Positions 26,272 through 35,513 of a stretch of DNA of 64,000 nucleotides are shown piece after piece. The first letter of the stretch is position 1. Every line of letters begins with the position of its first letter. Made by a program: the position numbers and the translations under genes. The notes beneath the pieces are model-generated. The model saw only the letters and a program-made list of their open reading frames with translations. It ran no database searches and was not told the origin of the DNA. This DNA comes from Bacteroides stercorirosoris (GTDB taxonomy: Bacteria > Bacteroidota > Bacteroidia > Bacteroidales > Bacteroidaceae), in assembly GCF_900142015.1 (NCBI RefSeq), contig NZ_FQZN01000028.1, positions 1 through 64,000 of the forward strand, given 5' to 3'.

Positions 26272-29200
26272 ATGAAAAACATAGCATTCATAGACTTAGA
26301 AACGAACTCCGACCGCTTGCAAATTGAGGATATGGGAGCAGTATGTAGTAATGGAGCGCATTTTCATGAAAATTCCTTTGAGCGTTTACTTGCGTTTCTA
26401 AATCCGATGGATTATATAGGTGGACACAATATAATGAAACATGATTTGACATATCTTGCTCCATTATATAAGAAAGTAGGATGCCGGCTTCCTCAGATAA
26501 TAGATACGCTCTATCTCTCTCCACTGTTATTTCCAGAACGTCCTTATCATCGTCTTCTTAAGGATGATAAGCTACTCACAGATAGTCTAAACAATCCACT
26601 AAATGATTCTATAAAGGCTTTTGAACTATTTAAGGAAGAAGTGGCTACTTTTAAAAGATTGGATGAAGACCTAAAATATATATACTATTGTCTTTTAGAA
26701 AATTCGGTTGAATTTGAATCGTTTTTTCGATTTATAGAATATTGTCCGGATAAGACTGAGAGTTTGCCAGATATTTTACTCCATAGATTTAATGGAGAAA
26801 TATGTGAGTCTGCTCCGTTGACTGATATGATTGTGCATTATCCTTTGGAACTAGCTTATGCTTTAGCCTTAATAAACTGTAAAGACCGTTATTCGATTAC
26901 TCCTCCCTGGGTTCTTCATACTTTTCCTGATGTGGATAAACTAATGGTTCAGTTGAGAAGCACACTCTGCATTACAGGATGTCCCTATTGCAATAAAGCT
27001 TTCGATATTCATCTAGGACTGAAAAAATATTTTGGATTTGATTCGTATCGTCTTTATGATAACGAACCTCTACAAGCTAAAGCTGTGGAAGCTGCTGTGA
27101 AAGGGAAATCTATTTTATCTGTATTCCCTACCGGAGGTGGTAAATCTATTACTTTTCAGGTTCCTGCTCTTATGTGTGGAGAAATGGTGAAAGGGTTGAC
27201 TGTAGTTATTTCTCCTTTGCAATCTTTAATGAAAGATCAAGTTGATAATTTGCGAAAACATAATATTACGGATGCTGTAACTATCAATGGGCTGTTGGAT
27301 CCTGTAGATCGTGCCAAGTCTTTTGAAAGAATAGAAGATGGGTCTGCTTCCATTTTGTATATTTCTCCTGAGTCTTTGCGCTCAAGAAGTATTGAGAGGT
27401 TACTGTTGGGGCGGAAAATTGTTCGTTTTGTAATAGATGAAGCACATTGTTTTTCAGCTTGGGGACAAGATTTTCGGGTAGATTACCTCTATATCGGTGA
27501 TTTTCTGAAGCAACTACAAAAGAAAAAGAATCTGACACAATCTATTCCTGTGTCCTGTTTCACGGCTACAGCAAAACAAAAAGTGATAGAAGATATAAAG
27601 GAATATTTCAAGAATAAATTAGATATTGATTTTGAGTTATTCCGTGCGGGGTCAAATCGTACGAATCTGCGATATAAAGTATTTAGAAGGGAGGATAAAA
27701 GAGAAAAATATAATAGTCTGAGGGAGATAATAGAAGAACACCATTGTCCGACCATTGTTTACGTTTCACGTACCCGAACGGCTTCTGAACTAGCTGCTCA
27801 GTTAGTAAAAGATGGCATTGAAGCAAGGCCGTATCATGGTAGGATGGATGTACGTGATAAGACGGATAACCAAAATGCTTTTATTGCTGGAGAAGTGCAG
27901 GTGATGGTGGCAACATCAGCCTTTGGTATGGGGGTAGATAAGAAAGATGTTGGTCTTGTTGTTCATTATGAGATATCCGATTCTTTGGAGAATTACGTAC
28001 AGGAAGCTGGAAGAGCAGGGAGGGATGAACATATCACAGCTGATTGTTTCATTCTTTTTAATGAAGAAGACCTGAACAAGCATTTTATTCTGCTGAATCA
28101 AACGAAATTACATATAAAGGAAATACAGCAGGTGTGGAAAGCTGTGAAGGATCTTACTCATTTTCGTTCCACCGTTTCGCAATCTGCACTTGAAATAGCG
28201 CGCAAAGCAGGATGGGATGATAATATAGCTGATGTGGAAACTCGTGTAACTACGGCTATAGCAGCCTTAGAGGAGGCGGGATATATACAACGTGGTCAAA
28301 ATATGCCACAGGTATTTGCTAATAGTATTATGGCACAGACAGCTCAAGAGGCCATTGATAAGATTAATTTTTCCGAAAGATTTTCTGAAAAGCAGAGAGA
28401 ACAGGCTATTCGCATTATTAAAAAGTTAATAGCGACAAAGAGTCGGAAGCATTTGAATAATGAAATACCAGAAGCACGGGTTGATTATATTTCCGATCAT
28501 CTGGGCATCACTCGTGAAGACGTGATACAAGTTGTTACGTTATTGCGTGAGGAAAAAATATTGGCTGATGCTCAGGATTTGACTGCATATATAAAGAGAA
28601 ACGAATCATGCAACCGTTCACTCGATATAGTACGATTTTTCAATCGGTTAGACAGGTTTTTACTTGGAACTTTCACAGAAGGAGAGAACCTTTTTAATCT
28701 GAAAGAATTGCGGGAACTTGCTGAGCAAGAAGTAGGCAGGAGTGTCAGTCCTGATAAGCTTAAAGCGCTTATCAACTTCTGGGCGGAAAAAAACTGGATA
28801 AAGCGCGAGTATCAGGATGCTGCAAGAAATCATGTAGCTATCATGCTAGTTGAACAAGATCGTAGCCTACTTCAGGAAAAAGCGGATCGCAGATATGTTT
28901 TATCTGATTTTATTATAAACGCTTTATTTGATAAAGTGGATGTCAAAGTTGAGAATGCTACCAAAGAGGAAGCTTTAGTAGAATTTTCTGTATTGGAACT
29001 AAAGGAGAGGTTTGAAGAAGAGGAAAAACGACAAAGTAATATGTTCCGACAGGAAGTTTCGGTGGAAGATGTAGAAGATGCACTTTTCTACCTTTCGCGT
29101 ATAGGTGCTTTGCAAATTGAAGGTGGTTTTCTAGTAGTGTATAATAAGCTTGTTGTCAATCGGGTCGAGCGTAGTAATAAGATAAAATATAAGCAAGAAG

Positions 29201-31095
29201 ATTATCGGAAGTTGGAATTGTTTTATGAAAACAAAATCCAGCAAATTCACATAGTTGGTGAATATGCAAAGAAGATGGTAGAAAATTATCAGATAGCTCT
29301 GCAGTTTGTTGATGATTATTTCAATCTTAATAACTCCTCCTTTTTGAAAAAATACTTTCCTGGTAATAGGAAGAATGAAATAAGTTTGCGTATGACTCGT
29401 TCTAAATATGAACAGATATTCGGAGAGTTATCTGAAACCCAATTGTCTGTGGTAAAAGATAGTTCACCAGGACATATTGTGGTTTTGGCCGGCCCTGGGA
29501 GTGGAAAGACGAAAGTTCTTGTCCATAAATTGGCATCATTGTTGCTGATGGAGGATGTGAAACATGAACAGTTACTTATGCTCACTTTTTCTAGAGCGGC
29601 AGCTAATGAATTCAGAGAGAGATTGCATAAGTTGATTGGTAATGCTGTGGGATACATTGAGATAAAAACATTCCATTCTTATTGCTTTGATTTATTAGGA
29701 CGCCAAGGGACATTGGCAAGATCTGCGTCTGTGGTATCCGATGCTGTAGGAAAAATTAATAGTGGAGAGGTAGAAAGTAACCGGATTACTAAAACTGTAT
29801 TGGTTCTGGACGAGGCTCAAGATATGACATCTCAGGAGTTTGAGTTAGTAGAAGCTTTGATGCAGAAAAATGAAGAACTTAGGGTGATTGCGGTGGGAGA
29901 TGATGATCAAAATATTTATGGATTCCGAGGATCAGATTCTCGCTATATGCGAAAACTTGTTGATAAGTATGAGGCGCATACCTATGAACTATTAATGAAT
30001 TATCGCAGCAAAAACAATTTGGTTTTGTTTGCTGGATTATTTATTAGTCAGTTACCTGATAGGATGAAATATTCGTCTGTCGTTTCCAGAGATTTGAAAG
30101 ACGGAATTATCCATATCACACATTACAAATCTGCTAAAATGACATTTCCTTTAGTCCGGAATGTTTGTGAAAGTTCTCTGACAGGCAGTACATGTGTGCT
30201 AACTTTGACCAATGAAGATGCTATGCTGATTGCATTTCTTTTGCAAGAAAAAGGTATGCCGGTTCGTCTGGTTCAATCAAATGATGGTTTCCGTTTATCT
30301 GATTTGAATGAAATCCACTATTTTAATGACCTGTTGGGGCTATCAGTAGATGCTTGTCTGATAGAAGCTGAACGTTGGGAATTAGCGAAAAGAGAATTAA
30401 GAAGAAACTATTATGATACTCCTTCATGGGAAATATGTTCTAATATGATTGAAAAGTTTGAGTTTCTTTATAGAGATCGCAAATATCGCTCAGATTGGGA
30501 GGTATTCCTGTTTGAATCCAGCTTGGAAGACTTTTACTCTTATAAGGGAGGTGAAGTGTATGTTTCTACTATTCATAAGGCAAAAGGTAAAGAGTTTGAA
30601 AATGTTTTTCTATTACTGAATGATGACTGTAAATACTATGAGAGTAGATTACGTGAGATTTATGTAGCTATTACTCGTGCAAAACAATATTTGTCAATAC
30701 ATCTAAATGATTCTTATTTGAATCTTATTCCTAAAGAATATGCAAACTTCCAAATGGATACTCAGGAGTACTCTATGCCGGGATATTTGTATTTTTCGTT
30801 GACTCATAAGGATATTGTGCTCGACTTTTTTCTTTATCCTTTTCGTCAGGATATAATTGAAAAATTAAGGAGTGGAAGTTTCCTGCAACTGACAGATAAA
30901 GGATGTACAGATGGTGATGGAACTGAAATTTTACGTTTTTCTTCTAAGTTTAATGCAGTGATAAAGCATTGGCAGGAGAAAGGGTATAGCTTGCATGAAG
31001 CCTCTGTCAATTTTGTCGTATTCTGGAAAAAACAAGATGATAATGTGGGTGAAGTCAGAATCGTACTACCTAAGATTATTTTGAAGAGAATCTGA
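26272..31095 (+). CDS. Three-part DnaQ-like exonuclease / RecQ helicase / UvrD-type helicase fusion
   Basis: This 1607-residue protein joins enzymes that are normally separate. Residues 1-130 are a DEDD-type 3'-5' exonuclease: FIDLET (D8, E10), GGHNIMKHDL (D58) and NDSIKAFEL (D112); the His or Tyr expected a few residues before the last Asp is Asn. A CxxxCxxC cluster (233, 237, 240) may bind zinc. Residues 250-620 are an SF2 RecQ core: Walker A PTGGGKS (286-292), DEAH (389-392), QEAGRAGRD (577-585). The 630-1040 region looks helical, with possible winged helices. Residues 1050-1500 are an SF1 UvrD/Rep core: Walker A GPGSGKT (1074-1080), LDEAQD (1179-1184), GDDDQNIYGFRG (1209-1220), YVAITRAK (1464-1471). 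Downstream of mcrBC, it likely unwinds and digests DNA for defence or repair; this is inference. Confidence 0.85.
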   Translation: MKNIAFIDLETNSDRLQIEDMGAVCSNGAHFHENSFERLLAFLNPMDYIGGHNIMKHDLTYLAPLYKKVGCRLPQIIDTLYLSPLLFPERPYHRLLKDDKLLTDSLNNPLNDSIKAFELFKEEVATFKRLDEDLKYIYYCLLENSVEFESFFRFIEYCPDKTESLPDILLHRFNGEICESAPLTDMIVHYPLELAYALALINCKDRYSITPPWVLHTFPDVDKLMVQLRSTLCITGCPYCNKAFDIHLGLKKYFGFDSYRLYDNEPLQAKAVEAAVKGKSILSVFPTGGGKSITFQVPALMCGEMVKGLTVVISPLQSLMKDQVDNLRKHNITDAVTINGLLDPVDRAKSFERIEDGSASILYISPESLRSRSIERLLLGRKIVRFVIDEAHCFSAWGQDFRVDYLYIGDFLKQLQKKKNLTQSIPVSCFTATAKQKVIEDIKEYFKNKLDIDFELFRAGSNRTNLRYKVFRREDKREKYNSLREIIEEHHCPTIVYVSRTRTASELAAQLVKDGIEARPYHGRMDVRDKTDNQNAFIAGEVQVMVATSAFGMGVDKKDVGLVVHYEISDSLENYVQEAGRAGRDEHITADCFILFNEEDLNKHFILLNQTKLHIKEIQQVWKAVKDLTHFRSTVSQSALEIARKAGWDDNIADVETRVTTAIAALEEAGYIQRGQNMPQVFANSIMAQTAQEAIDKINFSERFSEKQREQAIRIIKKLIATKSRKHLNNEIPEARVDYISDHLGITREDVIQVVTLLREEKILADAQDLTAYIKRNESCNRSLDIVRFFNRLDRFLLGTFTEGENLFNLKELRELAEQEVGRSVSPDKLKALINFWAEKNWIKREYQDAARNHVAIMLVEQDRSLLQEKADRRYVLSDFIINALFDKVDVKVENATKEEALVEFSVLELKERFEEEEKRQSNMFRQEVSVEDVEDALFYLSRIGALQIEGGFLVVYNKLVVNRVERSNKIKYKQEDYRKLELFYENKIQQIHIVGEYAKKMVENYQIALQFVDDYFNLNNSSFLKKYFPGNRKNEISLRMTRSKYEQIFGELSETQLSVVKDSSPGHIVVLAGPGSGKTKVLVHKLASLLLMEDVKHEQLLMLTFSRAAANEFRERLHKLIGNAVGYIEIKTFHSYCFDLLGRQGTLARSASVVSDAVGKINSGEVESNRITKTVLVLDEAQDMTSQEFELVEALMQKNEELRVIAVGDDDQNIYGFRGSDSRYMRKLVDKYEAHTYELLMNYRSKNNLVLFAGLFISQLPDRMKYSSVVSRDLKDGIIHITHYKSAKMTFPLVRNVCESSLTGSTCVLTLTNEDAMLIAFLLQEKGMPVRLVQSNDGFRLSDLNEIHYFNDLLGLSVDACLIEAERWELAKRELRRNYYDTPSWEICSNMIEKFEFLYRDRKYRSDWEVFLFESSLEDFYSYKGGEVYVSTIHKAKGKEFENVFLLLNDDCKYYESRLREIYVAITRAKQYLSIHLNDSYLNLIPKEYANFQMDTQEYSMPGYLYFSLTHKDIVLDFFLYPFRQDIIEKLRSGSFLQLTDKGCTDGDGTEILRFSSKFNAVIKHWQEKGYSLHEASVNFVVFWKKQDDNVGEVRIVLPKIILKRI

Positions 31096-31101
31096 GAAAA
31101 A

Positions 31102-31138
31102 GAGAATCCCCTTCACACCGAGTGCAAAGGGGATTCTC
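31102..31138. terminator. Terminator between helicase gene and gdhA
   Basis: Perfect 12-bp stem (GAGAATCCCCTT at 31102-31113 with 31127-31138), 13-nt loop. It separates two convergent genes and marks the right end of the island. Confidence 0.8.
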
Positions 31139-31160
31139 ATATATAACAACTATAGCTTTC

Positions 31161-32498
31161 TTACACGATACCTTGTGCCATCATAGCTTTTGCCACCTTC
31201 ATGAATCCGGCAACGTTAGCACCTTTCACGTAGTTCACATAACCGTCAGCTTCCGTACCATACTGTACGCAGGCTTCGTGAATGTTCTTCATGATGCTCT
31301 TCAGCTTCTCGTCTACCTCTTCAGAGCTCCAGCTCAGTTTGATAGAGTTCTGAGTCATTTCCAGGCCGGATACTGATACACCACCTGCATTGGCAGCCTT
31401 ACCCGGAGCGTACAGAATCTTGGCATCCTGGAATACTTTGATAGCTTCCGGGGTAGAAGGCATGTTAGCACCTTCGGAAACAGCCATACAGCCGTTTGCT
31501 ACTAACTGGCGAGCATGGTCGCCGTTCAGTTCGTTCTGAGTTGCGGAAGGCAGAGCGATGTCAGCTTTTTCACCCCAAGGCTTAGCTCCTTCTACATACT
31601 TCACACCCGGATATTGCTCTGCATACTCGCGGATACGTCCACGGTAGAGATTCTTCAATTCCATGATGTAGTCCAGTTTCTCGCGGTCGATACCTGCCGG
31701 GTCGTAAACGTAACCGTCAGAATCAGACATGGTGAGTACTTTACCACCCAGTTCCAATACTTTTTCAGCAGTGTATTGAGCTACGTTACCGGAACCTGAA
31801 ATCAGACAAGTCTTGCCTTTCAAGTCAGTACCTTGCTTCTTCAGCATTTCCATCAGGAAGTAGATGTTACCGTAACCGGTAGCTTCAGGACGAATCAGTG
31901 AACCGCCGAATTCACGGCCTTTGCCAGTGAATGTACCGGTAAATTCACGAGTCAGTTTCTTGTACATACCGAACATGAAACCTACTTCACGACCACCTAC
32001 ACCGATATCACCGGCAGGAACGTCAGTCTCAGGACCGATGTGACGCCACAGTTCCAGCATGAATGCCTGTACGAAACGCATTACTTCGGCATTGGATTTA
32101 CCGCGCGGAGAGAAGTCGGAACCACCTTTACCACCACCCATAGGCAGCGTAGTCAGTGAGTTTTTGAAAGTCTGCTCGAAAGCAAGGAATTTCAGGATTG
32201 AAAGGTTTACAGAAGCGTGGAAACGGATACCACCTTTGTACGGGCCGATAGCGTTGTTGTGTTGAACGCGGTAACCCATGTTGGTCTGAATGTTACCCTT
32301 ATCGTCCATCCAAGTCACGCGGAACTGGTAAACACGATCGGGGATGCAAAGACGTTCAATCAGATTGACTTTGTCAAACTCCGGGTGTTTGTTGTACTCT
32401 TCTTCAATTGTAGAAAGTACTTCTTCCACTGCCTGATGATACTCTGGTTCGTTGGGGAACCGTCTCTTCAAATCTTCTAATACCTTAGCTGCGTTCAT
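31161..32498 (-). CDS. gdhA: NADP-specific glutamate dehydrogenase
   Basis: A 445-residue hexameric-type glutamate dehydrogenase that assimilates ammonia into 2-oxoglutarate. The substrate-binding segment LPMGGGKGGSDF with its conserved lysines is near 124-135, followed by PAGDIGVGGREVG. The Rossmann motif is SGSGNVAQYTAEK (about 234-246). Length fits the small hexameric enzymes of Bacteroides that prefer NADP, though cofactor preference is inferred. A full promoter lies about 155 bp upstream, giving a long leader with short GTTGA repeats. Confidence 0.95.
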   Translation of the reverse strand: MNAAKVLEDLKRRFPNEPEYHQAVEEVLSTIEEEYNKHPEFDKVNLIERLCIPDRVYQFRVTWMDDKGNIQTNMGYRVQHNNAIGPYKGGIRFHASVNLSILKFLAFEQTFKNSLTTLPMGGGKGGSDFSPRGKSNAEVMRFVQAFMLELWRHIGPETDVPAGDIGVGGREVGFMFGMYKKLTREFTGTFTGKGREFGGSLIRPEATGYGNIYFLMEMLKKQGTDLKGKTCLISGSGNVAQYTAEKVLELGGKVLTMSDSDGYVYDPAGIDREKLDYIMELKNLYRGRIREYAEQYPGVKYVEGAKPWGEKADIALPSATQNELNGDHARQLVANGCMAVSEGANMPSTPEAIKVFQDAKILYAPGKAANAGGVSVSGLEMTQNSIKLSWSSEEVDEKLKSIMKNIHEACVQYGTEADGYVNYVKGANVAGFMKVAKAMMAQGIV

Positions 32499-32525
32499 AA
32501 TCTATTTCTTTTATTGGTTATTTTT

Positions 32526-32575
32526 CAGTTGACGAGAGTTCAGTTGACAAGTTGACGAGGGGTTCAGTTGATAAG
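32526..32575. repeat. Short GTTGACGAG repeats in the gdhA leader
   Basis: CAGTTGA occurs at 32526, 32541 and 32565, with a further GTTGACGAG at 32551, within the ~150-nt untranslated leader of gdhA. No known riboswitch is recognised. Confidence 0.45.
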
Positions 32576-32651
32576 GCATTTGCGCTGCCGCAGGGAATTT
32601 CTTGTAACTTGTTTCCTCGTATCTTGCTTCCCTTTTTCTCTGTTGCGGTTG

Positions 32652-32682
32652 CAAAAGTACACATAAAAATGAGACAAACAAA
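32652..32682 (-). promoter_or_regulatory. Promoter of gdhA (TTTG-N19-TACTTTTG)
   Basis: On the minus strand TTTG (32679-32682), 19-bp spacer and TACTTTTG (32652-32659) form an ideal Bacteroides promoter. Start of transcription would be near 32646. Confidence 0.7.
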
Positions 32683-32699
32683 CAATTTATAAAGAAAAT

Positions 32700-32735
32700 G
32701 CGGTAGAAAACAACATTTTTATTGTTTTCTACCGC
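32700..32735. terminator. Terminator after the maeB unit
   Basis: Perfect 14-bp stem (GCGGTAGAAAACAA, 32700-32713, with 32722-32735), 8-nt loop, flanked by A- and T-rich DNA on both sides. It ends the maeB/small-protein transcript just upstream of the gdhA promoter. Confidence 0.85.
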
Positions 32736-32758
32736 AAAAAGGAATAAAAAGACATTAT

Positions 32759-32932
32759 TTATCCTCTCTTTAATGATTTTATTACCGGAATGAATACTAA
32801 CGCTGCCGAAATGATAAGCGTCATGATGACTGGTCCATCAATTCGTTCGACAGTAGTCAGAACTATGTAGCAAAGTGCTGCCCAAAGCAGCACAATGCAA
32901 ACACTTTGTGATTTCGATAACGGACGTCTCAT
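32759..32932 (-). CDS. Small membrane protein translationally coupled to maeB
   Basis: A 57-residue frame starts at an ATG overlapping the maeB stop codon (ATGA) and ends at a TAA just before the terminator at 32735. The protein has a basic start (MRRPLSKSQS), two hydrophobic segments (about 11-26 and 34-52) separated by a short loop, and a basic end (KSLKRG). The exact overlap and position before the terminator argue that it is real. I do not recognise a family, and no function can be given. Confidence 0.7.
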   Translation of the reverse strand: MRRPLSKSQSVCIVLLWAALCYIVLTTVERIDGPVIMTLIISAALVFIPVIKSLKRG

Positions 32933-35217
32933 TTACCTGCTTTCTTTTTGTCCACGATAGCATCGATAACGGCTACTGCGGTGATATTTACGATGTCGCG
33001 CACGGAACTTTCGAAGTCGGTGAAGTGGATAGGCTTGTTCAGTCCCATCTGTATCGGGCCGATTAGCTCCATTTCCGTATTCATGGCTTGCAACAGTTTG
33101 TATGCGGAGTTGGCAGAGCTCAGGTTCGGGAATACGAGGGTGTTCACATCCTTGCCTTTCAAGCGGGTGAAAGGATATTTGGCGTCGCGCATCTTGCGGT
33201 CCATGGCGAAGTTTACCTGCATCTCACCGTCGATGGCGAGGTCGGGATAGTTCTGCTGCATGTACTCTACGGCTTCGTGTACGCTTACCGGACTGCCTTC
33301 GGTATCTGCGCCGAAGTTGGAGTAGCTCAGCATGGCCATTACTGGGGTATGGTTGAAGAAACGTACGGTGTGCTCTGACAGTTTGGCAATGTCAATCAAT
33401 GTTTCGGCATTGGGATGACGGTTGATTAGCGTGTCGGCAAGGAAATACGTACCTTTCTTGGAGTTCAGGATGTGCATCGTACCGAAATGTTTGTATTGCG
33501 GCTGTATGCCGATGACTTCCTTGGCTACCTTGATAGTGTTGCTGTATTTCGTATAAAGACCGGTGATGAATGCATCCGCATCGCCTGTTTCCACCATCAT
33601 CATACCGAAGTAGTTGCGTTCGAACATCTTGTCGTTGGCTTCCTCGTAGGTGGCACCCTGGCGGGCACGTTTTTCAGAAAGGATGCGGGCATAGCGTTCG
33701 CGGCGTGCTGCTTCGTTCGGATGGCGCAGGTTTACGATTTCGATGCCTTCCAGGCTGAGGTCGAGTTCCTTTGCCAGTTTCTCGATGGTCTCGTCGTTAC
33801 CTAAAACGATGGGATGGCAGATACCTTCGGCTTTGGCTTCTACGGCTGCTTTCAGCATATTGGGGTGGGAACCTTCGGCAAATACCACACGTTGCGGATT
33901 GCGGCGGGCGGTGTCGTAAAGCTGACGGGTGAGTTTGCTTTCGTAACCCATCAGTTCGCGGAGTTGTACGCAGTAAGCATCCCAGTCTTCGATGTTCTTG
34001 CGGGCTACACCACTTTCCATGGCTGCACGTGCCACGGCGCAGGAAACTTCGGTGATGAGGCGCGGGTCAACCGGTTTCGGGATGAAGTATTCAGGGCCGA
34101 AACTAAAGTTGTTTACATGGTAAGCCTCGTTCACAACATCGGGCACAGGCTGTTTTGCCAGGTTGGCGATGGCGTGTACGGCGGCTATTTTCATTTCCTC
34201 GTTGATGGCCTTTGCCTGAGTGTCGAGCGCGCCACGGAAGATATAGGGGAAACCGATTACATTGTTAATCTGGTTCGGATAGTCCGAACGTCCGGTTGCC
34301 ATCAATACATCGGGGCGGGCTGCCATGGCATCTTCGTAAGAGATTTCTGGTGTCGGGTTGGCGAGTGCGAAAACGATAGGAGACGGGGCCATGCTGCGTA
34401 CCATGTCTTGTGACAGTACATTGCCTTTGGATAATCCCAAAAATACGTCTGCGCCTTTGATGGCTTCTTCAAGAGTATGGATGTCGGTACGGTCGGTGGC
34501 GAAGTAACGCTTCTGTTCGTTGAGGTCGGTACGTGTCTTGCTGATAACGCCTTTGCTATCCACCATCACGATGTTTTCCAGGCGGGCACCCAGCGAAACG
34601 TACAGCTTCGTGCAGGATACGGCCGATGCACCGGCACCGTTCACAACGATTTTTACATCTTCAATCTTCTTGCCTGCTACCTGCAAAGCGTTCACAAGTC
34701 CGGCACTGGAGATGATGGCTGTACCATGTTGGTCGTCGTGCATCACGGGGATGTCGAGTTCTTCCTTCAGGCGGCGTTCTATTTCGAAACATTCGGGAGC
34801 TTTGATGTCTTCCAGGTTGATGCCACCGAAAGTAGGGGCGATGGCTTTGACTGCCTGGATAAATTTCTCAGGGTCTTTCTCGTTCACTTCGATGTCGAAC
34901 ACGTCGATACCGGCGTAAATCTTGAAAAGCAATCCTTTACCTTCCATTACGGGTTTGCCGCTCAACGCGCCTATATCGCCCAGACCGAGCACTGCGGTAC
35001 CGTTTGAGATTACAGCTACCAGATTACCCTTCGCTGTATATTTGTATGCATCTTGCGGGTTCTTTTCTATTTCAAGACATGGTTCCGCCACACCGGGGGA
35101 GTATGCAAGTGAAAGGTCGGTTTGGGTACTGTAGGGCTTGGTGGGCACTACTTCTATCTTACCTGGTTTGCCTTGTGAGTGATACAGCAAGGCAGCTTCT
35201 TTGGTTATCTTAGCCAT
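32929..35217 (-). CDS. maeB: NADP-dependent malic enzyme (MaeB type, with phosphotransacetylase-like domain)
   Basis: A 762-residue protein of two parts. Residues 1-430 are malic enzyme, oxidatively decarboxylating malate to pyruvate: LAYSPGVAEPCLEI, MHDDQHGTAIIS, the Rossmann motif NGAGASAVSC and the FALANPTPEIS segment. Residues 430-762 resemble phosphotransacetylase (VVFAEGSHPNMLKAA onward); in MaeB proteins this part is regulatory, sensing acetyl-CoA, and usually not catalytic. Length is standard. A -7 promoter element lies 45 bp upstream. A small membrane protein gene is coupled to its stop codon. Confidence 0.96.
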   Translation of the reverse strand: MAKITKEAALLYHSQGKPGKIEVVPTKPYSTQTDLSLAYSPGVAEPCLEIEKNPQDAYKYTAKGNLVAVISNGTAVLGLGDIGALSGKPVMEGKGLLFKIYAGIDVFDIEVNEKDPEKFIQAVKAIAPTFGGINLEDIKAPECFEIERRLKEELDIPVMHDDQHGTAIISSAGLVNALQVAGKKIEDVKIVVNGAGASAVSCTKLYVSLGARLENIVMVDSKGVISKTRTDLNEQKRYFATDRTDIHTLEEAIKGADVFLGLSKGNVLSQDMVRSMAPSPIVFALANPTPEISYEDAMAARPDVLMATGRSDYPNQINNVIGFPYIFRGALDTQAKAINEEMKIAAVHAIANLAKQPVPDVVNEAYHVNNFSFGPEYFIPKPVDPRLITEVSCAVARAAMESGVARKNIEDWDAYCVQLRELMGYESKLTRQLYDTARRNPQRVVFAEGSHPNMLKAAVEAKAEGICHPIVLGNDETIEKLAKELDLSLEGIEIVNLRHPNEAARRERYARILSEKRARQGATYEEANDKMFERNYFGMMMVETGDADAFITGLYTKYSNTIKVAKEVIGIQPQYKHFGTMHILNSKKGTYFLADTLINRHPNAETLIDIAKLSEHTVRFFNHTPVMAMLSYSNFGADTEGSPVSVHEAVEYMQQNYPDLAIDGEMQVNFAMDRKMRDAKYPFTRLKGKDVNTLVFPNLSSANSAYKLLQAMNTEMELIGPIQMGLNKPIHFTDFESSVRDIVNITAVAVIDAIVDKKKAGK

Positions 35218-35261
35218 GGTAGTTGATTATGAGTTGTTAGTTAAAAGTTATAATTTGGGCG

Positions 35262-35269
35262 CAAAGGTA
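35262..35269 (-). promoter_or_regulatory. -7 promoter element for maeB
   Basis: TACCTTTG on the minus strand, about 45 bp upstream of the maeB ATG. Confidence 0.55.
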
Positions 35270-35350
35270 GGAATAAATGTGATAAAATGTAAGTGCGTGT
35301 GCGATAAAAACTATTAAATTGTACTTATTCAGGGCTTATAGAAGGGAAAA

Positions 35351-35447
35351 AACAAACAGACTGCCTCTGAATAGCAACTTGCCGTTATTTTGCTCCGGAT
35401 GACAGAGTGATAGGCTTCTTCCTATTTAGAGACAGTCTGAGGTTTGT
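35351..35447. terminator. Large imperfect hairpin after the OmpA-family gene
   Basis: AACAAACAGACTGCCTCT (35351-35368) is matched, with a 3-nt bulge and one mismatch, by its complement at 35427-35447; an inner 5-bp stem (AATAG/CTATT) extends it. On the minus strand a run of T follows the left arm. It is probably the terminator of the OmpA-family gene. Nothing else is recognised in 35270-35513. Confidence 0.55.
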
Positions 35448-35513
35448 TTTTGGAATTATATTTTTTCCCTATGTTTCTGCTTGTAGGTTAAGTAATTGCA
35501 GGCAGTCTTTACT

